A stretch of 64,000 bases of DNA from Effrenium voratum (taxonomy: Eukaryota; Sar; Dinophyceae; Suessiales; Symbiodiniaceae): the NCBI GenBank assembly GCA_963377175.1, contig CAUJNA010001424.1, positions 756,881-820,880 on the forward strand, read 5' to 3'. Every line of letters starts with the position of its first letter. Within the stretch, counting starts at the first letter, position 1. Below, piece after piece: positions 53,912-64,000 of this stretch. The translations under genes and the position numbers were made by a program. The notes under the pieces are model-generated. The model was not told where the DNA came from and did not search any database. It worked only from the letters and a program-made list of their open reading frames with translations.

Positions 53912-55028
53912 CTATTTACCTGGTCAATACCATTTCAAGCACCAATTCAATGATTTTGGCCAGCTACAGGAGTGACAGCCGCAATACGAGTGTTTGTGCA
54001 AGCAGCCCTTTTCAGTTGCTGTTGGGCGTCAATGCGCAGATGTTCGGACACTAGTTCTAACTGCGGTTGATACGCGCACGGTGATCTGGCCTAAGCCATA
54101 CGTGAACATTGCTTTGATCATGAAAATTAATGAGCCAAAGATGGATGGACTGTTCAACACGTTCTTGGCTGGAAGGATTCCAAAAGATGGCTTTATCGAA
54201 TTTGCTATGGGAGTCAGCGCTAAACAATTGCAAGGGCGGGGCAGTGCGAAACCCGTGGGCTGCTGGTGTGTGCAATACGTTTCCGCTGCCCAATGCTTAA
54301 GAGATCTTAAGAGTGAAAATTGGGTCGCGCATTTAGCAGAGGTAGGTTCTGACTTTACTTGGGCGACCAAATCTTTTCTGACTTTACTTCCGCGACCACA
54401 GAAAACTTAGTCTTTGGAAGTATTGGGTGGCTCTAAATTTGATTGGGAATGCCCTCTAGGGACTCCTCATGTTTGTCCACCACAGGGTGCTAATACTCGT
54501 GCGCATTAGTGAGGTGTTCCGCTTCAAAACCGCTACAAGTTCATGCTTGAAAGAGCTGCAAGGACTTGCGGAGTTGAGTGTGCGACATGGATACCAGATG
54601 AGTTGGCCAGGTCAAACACGTCTAAATATGTACTATGTGATTCTTAGTTATATATCTATATATGTATGTATAGTTTGCATTTGTTGTTGTATCTACGTTG
54701 TGTTTGTTGTCTCGCACGTGTTACTTAGTCCCCGCTGACCATTTTTGTACCCATAGTTGATACTTGTCACTGTTACGGTCATTCTATGTCCTAAAGGGTC
54801 CAGCACTTTGCTTAAGCCTCTCACAAAATATGTATCTCGTTACTTGCTTCGGGCCGTCTTCCTTCTCGCGATTCGGATCCAACCTAATTTCAAGGGATGA
54901 AGCATTCGATGCCGCAATCATATGCTTCGGTGCGTTACGTTTCCCGTTTTTATGATTCGGGATCCAGTTGCTTCCACCAACGCGATGTGCTCGGCCTGTC
55001 ACCGAGCCTTCGTTTTCTTTATCGTCAG

Positions 55029-55093
55029 GTGGCCATTCCTCCGCGGGGCCAGCCCAAGTCCGGCAGCATGCGCGCGGTGGGCAAAGTGGCCAG
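55029..55093 (+). CDS. Exon E48
   Basis: Encodes VAIPPRGQPKSGSMRAVGKVA. It starts TCGTCAG|GTG and ends GGCCAG|GCT (GC donor), joining E49 through an Arg codon. The GC-rich frame continues open past the donor. Confidence 0.8.
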
Positions 55094-55443
55094 GCTGGGC
55101 TGCGTGGAAAACGGGCTTGGAGCGAGAAGGGGCGGGGGGGAACCGGGGTGAAAGCTGGGTCCGTTCTGCATTGACAGGCGACCTTGAGACTTTTGGCAGT
55201 TGTCGTTGGCACCCACAAATGAGTGCAACTGGCGTTTGACGTTTATCCCAAACTGTCAAGCTGACGCCTATTTGAAGCCAATTTAACACAACCTACCAAC
55301 CCGAAGCCTCGTGTCGGGTTTAGTGGTTGGGTTGTCCATTTCACCCACCTGAGTCAAAGGATTTATTTTTGCAGGGGACCAGAAAACGGACAGCCCAGTT
55401 GTCGAAGGCCCTCTTAAGGCAGAGGTCCTCCAACCTTTTGCAG

Positions 55444-55531
55444 GAGCTGCGCGGAATCTACGCTGGTGGCCCTTGGGGGTGCTGAGGGGCAGACGGCCAT
55501 GGGAGATGCGCCCAGCACCTACCTCTCTCAG
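55444..55531 (+). CDS. Exon E49
   Basis: Encodes SCAESTLVALGGAEGQT then AMGDAPSTYLSQ. It starts TTGCAG|GAGC and ends TCTCAG|GCA (GC donor), phase 0. The intron 55532-57331 begins T-rich and contains a 35-base direct duplication at 55850-55920. Confidence 0.8.
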
Positions 55532-55849
55532 GCAAGGGAAGGGTTGCAGAAGTGGGTGAATTCCGTTTTGTTTGGTCATTTTGTTATTGTTTTTGTTGTT
55601 TGCTTGTTGTTTCTCGCATGCGTTGGTGTGTTGTGTGTTGATTTGTTTGTTTTGTGGTTGCTGTTTGTTTGCTTTGGCCGTGTCTTTTTTGCTAGCTCGC
55701 GCACTTGTTCGTGCGTTTGCGTGTCTGCTGTTTTTGTGGTGGGGTTGTGTGAAGGGGAACAGATCTTGTGCTTTGGTTTGAAGCGCTAGCCGTTCTTTTT
55801 GCTGAAACAAAAGGTTCTCTGTTTGTGCGGAATCCGTTTCAATTTCGTT

Positions 55850-55920
55850 AGTGTTGTTGCGACATGGATGTATGGGTCTACTGAGTGTTGTTGCGACATG
55901 GATGTATGGCTCTAATGAGT
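55850..55920 (+). repeat. Tandem duplication of a 35-36-base unit
   Basis: GTGTTGTTGCGACATGGATG followed by TATGG and TCTA-TGAGT, twice in direct order. Confidence 0.85.
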
Positions 55921-57331
55921 ACTGATTTCAACTGTCATTAGTCTGGGTGATCATTCGCGCGTTACAACATCTGTTATTCTTGAACCCACCGCCGGGATGA
56001 TGTGCGCGTTTTCCAACATAGGCTGATTTCCTGAGACACAATCGAAACCGGGGAAATTGGATGGGGACAGTCTCAAACAATAGTGGGTGCAGATGTTCGC
56101 CCTCTTATTCCTGTACCTGGAGTTGGGTAGGGCGTGTTAAGATCAAGTTTGACTATCAGCTGGCTTCCCACGCCCAACCTGCATGTGCACTAGCGAGCAC
56201 GCTTCGGGCGAAACGAGCTCACAGGAGCTAGCCCAGATGAAGCCACTGTAAACTCCAACGAAACTTGATGGAAGGGCATGATGCAGTTTCGTGGCGTGTT
56301 TGTCCGGACATTCTTTTGGTGCTTTCTGTTTGGATGAGCTTTTTTAGCAAGATCTGCTAATTGAGGTAAAAGGTCCGACGAATTTGCCACTCCAAACAAC
56401 AGGCGTAGAGTATGGGCAAATCTTGTGGGTGGTGATTCACAAGTGCAACAAAGCACGTTGTTAAATGGAGAAACATGTTTTTCTCCCGAAACCCTCCAAG
56501 GTTTGAGCGCACCTATCAGCGTAGTAGCCCCGGGCAAATTCCTTGAACCAAAGTGCGACTCAACGGAGCACGTGTGACGGGTGAGGCGCCGAAAACCCTT
56601 TGCTTTGCCCGGAAAACCGGGCTTTGGCGCAAGGGGGGGAGGCTCACTTGCCCAAAGCGATCGTTTTTTTTGTTTGACCTTTTGGTTGCCCTGATTAAGT
56701 CCATTTCTCGTCAAGGTTCCGAAGAATAATTACCTTTTTTCCAGGTCCTTTGGGAAGAGGATAAGTGGCCCACTTGCAAAAACGGTAAAGCGCTTTGTCC
56801 CTTCAGTCGAGCGGGATGCCACGCCTCCAAAAGAACACACCTATGTCTCATGTCTGCCACACCCCAGATTTGCCAGTGGAACACCCACCCATATCCTTCC
56901 ATTTGCGCAAGAATGCCTTTTTGGGAGCCACCACGAAACCACCACTCCAAACCAGCAAACATTGTTTTTGTTCTCCACGCCCCTTGTCCAAGAAACGCGC
57001 CAAACTCCAAACCACCGGTGGGGCTCGCTCCAAAAAAGCCGGGGTGAGATTGGGTGTGGGTCAAAATTAAGCCACCAGGAATTGGACCGCAGGTTTTAGT
57101 CGTTGGCAACCCATTTACCAGGGCAACCGTTCCATTTTGGGATTACTCTACCAGCCATTTGAGTTCCCAACCAGGGACATGGGTCGCAATATGTGTTTCG
57201 GTTCCATTTTGGGGGTTACTTTTTGACCACAGCCGTGTCTTCATCCAAAAGGGAAAACCCCTCTTTCGGGTTCCTGGCCGGCAGCCTGGAGCCACAGCCA
57301 GATGGAGCCAGACGTTCGCTTTCGATCGCAG

Positions 57332-57393
57332 GCGTGGGTGTGGCACCAAGCGCTGAGCGCGCAGGAGCTGATGGCACTGCACCTCGAGACGAG
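57332..57393 (+). CDS. Exon E50: C-terminal strand of LamG-like domain
   Basis: Encodes AWVWHQALSAQELMALHLET. W-x-x-A-L-S-x-x-E-L-x-x-L is the standard closing motif of LamG/concanavalin-like domains. It starts ATCGCAG|GCG, phase 0 with E49, and ends GACGAG|GATC (GA donor). The 2.5-kb intron 57394-59880 contains the (CGCA)n array. Confidence 0.85.
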
Positions 57394-58287
57394 GATCGGG
57401 GCGTTTGGTCGGTTTTTTCGCGCAGCGGGGCGCGGGGGGAGGGGGGGAGGGGGGAGCAGACTCCCGAAAACGGTGTGGTGGATGGTTTTCTCTTTGGTTC
57501 CTATAAAAAACACCTCAAAACAAGTAGATATAGTCATAGAAAACTGAGAAGAGGGGTACACCAACAAAAGGTAGGTTGTTTTTTTGGTGTTCCGCTAAAC
57601 CAGCAGTATGCCAGCCGAGAGAATAGGGCTACCCCAAAATGGCTAGATTTGCTGTTGGAATTCCGTCTTTAAAGCCAGCCAAAAGCATGTGGTTATTTAC
57701 CCCGGGGGCATGAACCGTATTTGCTTTAGGGCTCAGAAGGAAACTCCAGGTACATGGAGCACCCTTGAGTACAACGCAATGCGGCATGCAACATTTTGGT
57801 GGTTGTGCTTTTAGTTTCAAGCCGATTGATTCTGCTGGTATTTTCTGTTGGGCTACCATTTTGCGCACAGCATTTGGCCACCCAACAGTGTGGGTGTTCT
57901 GCTTTTGCTTCGCCTAAATCAGGTGTTTCCTATATTTGTCCTTAAATCATCAACCCACCCAACATGGTGATGTTTGAAACCTCCAAAAGGGGAGGGTGTC
58001 TCCACTGTTGTGGTCACCCCAAAAGTGTGCTTGGTTTACAAAAGGAAAAAGGAAGCCTACCCGTTTGTTGGGTTCCGATTCCTTCGAGACATTCGTGTGG
58101 GTGTGCCTTTTGTTCGGGGACTCCCAAAACAATGGCGGTTTTCCGTCGGGATTTCCTTGAAAACCACCTCAAAATAAGTAGTGGACACTTATATGGGTTT
58201 GTCTCAAAATAGGGGAACCCACAAAATTGGTGGCGTCCCCCATATTTTCCTTTCAGATCAGGTACCCTTCTAAAAAAACAAAAACAG

Positions 58288-59848
<1,561 letters not shown>

Positions 59849-59880
59849 TATAGGGCACCCAGGTTTCCGTTGCTCGGCAG

Positions 59881-59952
59881 GACGCGGTACCATCGGGACT
59901 ATCAGATCCCGGTGACCACGGAGATCGTGCAGCCAGGGGTGGAGGTCAAGTC
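59881..59952 (+). CDS. Exon E51
   Basis: Encodes TRYHRDYQIPVTTEIVQPGV then EVK. It starts CGGCAG|GACG, in phase with E50 (ET-R-TRYHRD). The end at AAGTC|GTCT (GT donor) gives the phase needed for E52; a GAG|GTC alternative eight bases earlier would not. The intron 59953-60918 contains only unassigned open frames. Confidence 0.72.
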
Positions 59953-60918
59953 GTCTGGGCGCCTTGGACGGATGTTTCGCTAGTGGCTGGTGTGTGTGTG
60001 TGTGTGTTTATCAAAAAGGAACCAGACCACCCCCCCAAAAAACAAAAGCAACAAGAAGACAGAAGACGGGTATCCTGGTGGCGACCCCTTCTTTGACCCC
60101 TCAAAACCGGCCACCCCCCCTCCCCCGAGAAAAAAGAAAAGAATAAGAACAGAAGCCATAGCAAACTCATTAGCATGTTCATTTAAGGCGGAATTGTTCA
60201 TTTCATGCGCCGTCTCTCACTTTCTGTTGCTTTGCGACCTATACTCCACCCCAAAAAGTCAAACTCCCCCAAAGACTGTTGATTTCTCGCAACCGAAATC
60301 GAGTAAACGACCTCCATTGGAAACCTGGCAACTTCTCTTCGGCAAAACCTCCATTTCATCTGGTTGCTTTCCTTGTGGCTTCCGTTTAAATACCAAGCAG
60401 GGGTCCAAATCCATCAGCAAATTCTGGGCAACTTCTCGCCGAAACGACTCTGGGACCAACTTGAATCGATCAGCACTGCAAGGACCCAGGGTCCACGAAA
60501 AGGGGATTCTCACTGTGAGTTTAAGAACGGGCCTGTGTGTCAAGCAAGATAGGGGTGGGGGGCCCAACTTGGGTTGCTTCCCCTTGGTCTCCCTGCCCGA
60601 AAGTTTTGAGAAGTCCGCAACATGCAATAAGGGAAGCCAAAAGCATACACCCATTTCAGGGCTCCAATGCCCTATTTGAGCAAATGTCAAAGTGGAGGGA
60701 GGCCCCCAAAATGGCTTTGGTTTTGGTTTCCCTGCAAACCAACCCGAAGAAGGTACCCCTCTCACAATGGTGGATCCCCTTCCAGTTTGTGTACGGGGAA
60801 ACCAAGAAGAAACCCAACTAAGCGCCATTTTAAGGGGCCCTTTTGAGAAGCAGCCTCCCAACAAAGCCACGCCGTCCATCAACGCGAATTCGCCGTTTTC
60901 CCGGCTCATTGACTCGAG

Positions 60919-61012
60919 GATTATGTTCTGCGAACTGGCGGGCTGTGCCTCCGAAGTGACACTGACCGGGCTCCCCACCAACGCGGATGCGCGCTGCTTC
61001 CTCACCTTCAAG
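60919..61012 (+). CDS. Exon E52
   Basis: Encodes IMFCELAGCASEVTLTGL then PTNADARCFLTFK. It starts CTCGAG|GATT. The frame is open upstream (SINANSPFSRLIDSR), so a longer exon is possible. It ends TTCAAG|GCT (GC donor), phase 0, fitting E53. Three Cys in a beta-rich extracellular-type sequence. The intron 61013-61874 includes a piece of the GGTGGTTTGG hairpin family. Confidence 0.8.
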
Positions 61013-61515
61013 GCTTCGGAAAGATCCATCCGGAGAAGAAAGGTGTAGTAGATTTTGGTTGAAGGCCAAGAAGTGTGGTTTACTACAGGTATGGCTTTCT
61101 TTGAGCGCCACGATTTGCGGTCTACCTTTTTTTTTTTGGTGACCAAGACTTGTGGTCTACCCTGGCATGTATTTTGGCGTGAAGGCCCAGACTTGTGGTT
61201 TTCGTGGCGGGGGGTGTCCCTGTGATGTGGGCCTGGATTCATGGGTTCCGCCCAGAAGCCACCAACATGATGTGTCATTTGGGAATCCAAGCTGGCGGAG
61301 GACCTCTTTTGCTGGGTATTAAAAGGAAACCAAAAGGGAGAGCCGTTCGCGCCGTTTTGGGGGTTCTTGTCTCGCCAGACAAAGCGAGACACCCATATTA
61401 AACCGAACTGCTTTTGTTTTGCGGGGTTGGCGACGTATCATCAACATCTGAGCATACGATTTTCTGTGTACCCATGGCCAAGTAGAGGGGAGGCACCAGT
61501 CAGGCAACTCTTGAT

Positions 61516-61538
61516 TGGTGGTTTGGATTGGTGGCTGG
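61516..61538 (+). repeat. Single arm of the GGTGGTTTGGATTGGTGG hairpin family
   Basis: Shares TGGTGGTTTGGATTGGTGGC with 48202-48221 in the peptidase gene; no opposing arm is present here. Confidence 0.75.
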
Positions 61539-61874
61539 AACCCCTGCAGAGGGTAAATGGAGTTCACCACCCAACCTCCACACCTTCAGATTCAGTTGGC
61601 TTGAAAGAGGATATTTCTTTTCAGCAACAGGGGCATGCCTGGCCCCATTACTAGTTTATTCTTAAAGTCACCCCTGAAGTGGTAGGTCAAGTAGGTCAAA
61701 GGGAAACATCCGAATCCATTTGCTGACTTGAACCCCAAAACGGAGAACCACCATGGCTGCTCAAGAAATGGGGTCAAAATGGCACCTTGGCATGCAACAA
61801 ACACTAAAACCTACGTATCTCCAGCTTTGATTTTGAGCCACACCCAAATAATCACCACTGGAGCCTCGCTTCAG

Positions 61875-61924
61875 GTGGCCATGACGGATTTTAGCGGGCC
61901 AGAAGAGGTGGTGGAGTACATCAG
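61875..61924 (+). CDS. Exon E53
   Basis: Encodes VAMTDFSGPEEVVEYI and a split codon. It starts CTTCAG|GTG, phase 0 with E52 (FK-VAMTD), and ends CATCAG|GCG (GC donor), whose phase fits E54. The intron 61925-62734 shows nothing distinct. Confidence 0.75.
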
Positions 61925-62734
61925 GCGGCTTAAGACATCACCGGGGGGGTTGCTTGGGTTTGGCGGGGGAAGCTACATGAGTGACATTGAAAACAGCACG
62001 TCCGTTGAATTTAGTTGCCTTAAACGTGTTTTGTGCTGCTGCCCTTTGTTTGTAATCTATGAACTTTTTGGACGTTGAGATTTCTTGTGAGGTGATGTGA
62101 CCAGGGATGGGCATCATTTGAGCACTGATGCTTCGCTGGCCAATTTTCCCGGTTTGTGCAGCCAATGGACCTTGGGAAGTGACCGCTTTCAGACTGCCGA
62201 AAGAAAACCACCTGCGACCAAAGTGGGTAGGTCTTGCCTGCTCTTTTTGGTACCGGAGCCCTCCGAAACCCAAACACATCCACCATCGCCAAGGCTTGTA
62301 CGTCAAATGACTTTTCCCTTGAGCCCCTTTCTAGCACCTCCCCAAGGAATCCAGTTAGAAAGTGACAAAAGTAGCGGATGGATAGGAATCCACTTTTGGT
62401 TCTTTCCCATGAGCTTTCCAAATGGCACGAGTCGCTGGTGACCCAAATGATATCCACTTCGGGTCCCGTAGCTCCCAAGCTGAATTCATCTTGAGAAGGC
62501 CCCCTGGCCCACCATGGTGTGTCAAAATGGGTGTGTCTTTTTTTTAGAAAAGCTCCGAACATGGTGGTTTTCCCTTTAACGCTTCTAAAGAACTGGATAC
62601 CCTCCAAGAAATCACACACACACGGTCAAGGGACGCTCCAAAATAGGCAGCCCTTGCCTTCCAACCCCCGCCCCGAATTCCAACTCACAAACTTTCAAGT
62701 CATGGGCTGGGCTTCACATCCGATGTCTCGTCAG

Positions 62735-62808
62735 GATCGACGGTCACACGGTGGTGGAGAGATGCTGGCCTCAGGTGGACGGCGACCCCGACAATTTGCG
62801 CCTCGACG
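62735..62808 (+). CDS. Exon E54
   Basis: Encodes IDGHTVVERCWPQVDGDP then DNLRLD. It starts TCGTCAG|GATC, in phase with E53 (EYI-R-IDGH). The end is approximate: GACG|GC (GC donor) fits E55, while GA|GTGAAT is an alternative. The intron 62809-63239 has a GT-rich tract (62930-62990). Confidence 0.8.
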
Positions 62809-63239
62809 GCGAGTGAATGCGAGTCCCTGGCCCTGGTGGAATCTGTGTCGATGTGGGTCGGTTATTTTTGGGCCTTCTTTGCTGGGGGAAACCAAAAGAA
62901 CAACACCCGGACCTGTGTTTTTGTTGTTGTTGTGTTGTGTGTGTGTGTTGTGTGTGTATGTGTTGTGTGTATGTGTTGTGTGTGTGGTTTGTGTTTGAAC
63001 GGCAAACCATCGAACACGGATGGTCTATGTTGATACACTCGCAAATGGGCTTTTCGTAGCGAGGTCAGTCCGGGGGGGAAGCCGAGGACCAATTGAAATC
63101 ATTGAACACCCCTGCACAAATGTCATGGGTTCCAAGAAAGACTCAGAGAAACCGCTGTATCTAAGAAACCAGCCACAGGAAATTCAGGAAATCCTGGTTT
63201 TTGACGGGTTCTGCACCAATTTTAAGACTTGCAATGAAG

Positions 63240-63379
63240 GAACCACCTCTGGAGATCTTCACCCGAGCCGCTCTCTGAGTTACTTGTGCGCGGACAAGCT
63301 GGACGTCTCGCAGTCGGTGCTGCGGAGCATCTTGGCTCGACATGGGCTGCGGGAGCTGCCGTTGGATTCGGTTTCCTGA
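63240..63379 (+). CDS. Exon E55 (3' end uncertain)
   Basis: Encodes TTSGDLHPSRSLSYLCADK then LDVSQSVLRSILARHG and LRELPLDSVS, with a stop at 63377. It starts ATGAAG|GA. If E56 belongs to the same mRNA the exon must end before the stop, for instance at CGG|GAG; otherwise this is a C-terminus. Confidence 0.6.
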
Positions 63380-63645
63380 AACCTCTGACCTCTGCAAAAC
63401 TGTTCCAGGGCCAAAGATCAAGGACAAGTCGATGTTGACCCGGGATTTTGAGCAGAACCTGGGGCATGGCTTCTCCCACCCGAAATGAGAAGGGACTTAG
63501 CAACTTTCCTGGCCGGGAGGGTATGTCTCACTTGATTCCATGCCCAAAATGCGAGGACTTGTCTCATCCTTTGAGGGGCGCCTAGTGGCTTTGGCACCTG
63601 GCAAGAGCCACGGCTTCTCGAGGCTCTTTCTTGCGAGACGGCGAG

Positions 63646-63690
63646 GCAGTGATCACGGCGAAGCTGTCACCGGAGCCCAGACTCAGAGAG
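63646..63690 (+). CDS. Exon E56 (gene runs off the window)
   Basis: 45 bases encoding AVITAKLSPEPRLRE between GGCGAG|GCA and AGAGAG|GTT (GT donor), phase 0. The high GC at third positions and both splice signatures support it. Confidence 0.55.
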
Positions 63691-63750
63691 GTTTCCCGGT
63701 GAGGATCCCTGTTTTGGGTTGGTTCAAAGGGAACCCACTGAAGAACTACT

Positions 63751-63928
63751 TGGTGGTGTGCACGGTCGCACTGGCCCAAGGGGCTTAGGGATGGTCATGA
63801 AGTTTTAGGGAGTCAAGACAAGCATGAAGGTTCCTCTTCTTGGCGGTGTGCACGGTCACTGGCCCTTCTGGGCATAGGGATGTTCATGAAGTGTTAGGGA
63901 GTCAAGACAACCATGAAAATTCCTAAGG
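63751..63928 (+). repeat. Two direct copies of a 90-base unit
   Basis: GGTGTGCACGGTC...CTGGCCC...TTAGGGATG-TCATGAAGT, then TTAGGGAGTCAAGACAA-CATGAA, repeated with a 90-base offset (63751 and 63841). Confidence 0.85.
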
Positions 63929-64000
63929 GAACCGTGACCATGGTCGACAGGTTCGAAATATGGACCACACTGGGCAAGTGAATTGCCCTTAAACAGGGGG

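Noticed and set aside
53994..54410. 138-codon + frame inside the E47-E48 intron
   Set aside because: Reads partly like protein, but lacks AG|G boundaries in phase with neighbours and has lower third-position GC than the exons; no family recognised.
60259..61392. 377-codon minus-strand open frame
   Set aside because: Antisense to exon E52, which has strong splice signatures and exon-like composition. No domain is recognisable and the composition is intron-like.

Overview
The window looks like dinoflagellate nuclear DNA. The evidence is: genes broken into many exons of 36-140 bases separated by introns of about 0.2-5 kb; 5' splice sites that are more often GC or GA than GT; 3' sites that nearly always read AG|G, with the same AGG(N) copied at both intron ends; every recognisable gene on the + strand; very GC-rich third codon positions in exons; abundant simple repeats and fold-back elements; and a relict-like spliced-leader tail in front of an intronless gene. 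The species cannot be named from sequence alone. A symbiodiniacean/suessialean relative would fit the splice sites.

Layout. 348-869 is a small intronless RING-finger gene. From about 2.05 kb to the right edge runs a chain of some 56 short + strand exons (numbered E1-E56 here). Most join in phase into one long protein: a Cys-rich motif, a farnesoic-acid-O-methyltransferase-like (Methyltransf_FA, PF12248-type) domain, a second Cys-rich motif (CCSCGGG), a long unrecognised middle part with many Cys, and a laminin-G-like jellyroll whose start (E37-E38), middle (E41-E42) and end (E50) are recognisable. No signal peptide, start or final stop of this giant gene is seen. It is probably extracellular or cell-surface by domain content (inference).

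Between E44 (44.7 kb) and E45 (50.8 kb) lie compact genes on the same strand: a five-exon alpha-kinase (45233-47847), a papain-like cysteine peptidase (48000-49686) and a possible third small basic/Cys gene (49799-50610), spaced only about 110-150 bases apart. Either the exon chain is two genes (ending near 44.8 kb and starting near 50.8 kb), or the compact genes sit inside one 6-kb intron. The LamG-like domain appears to be split across them, which favours nesting but does not prove it.

The most striking non-coding structure is a hierarchical palindrome at about 10.3-13.1 kb: a 2.8-kb inverted repeat whose arms are made of about two dozen smaller near-perfect palindromes, with a single-copy core and a 35-base perfect central inverted repeat. 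It is flanked by two unrelated tandem arrays of about 115-base period. Other repeats include a 1.56-kb (CGCA)n array ending 32 bases before an exon, several families of short fold-back (MITE-like) elements shared between introns of different genes, and simple-repeat tracts that abut 3' splice sites.

Exon ends were placed by hand from reading-frame continuity, phase and the AG|G rule. Ends marked approximate may move by a few codons. No database search or RNA evidence was available.
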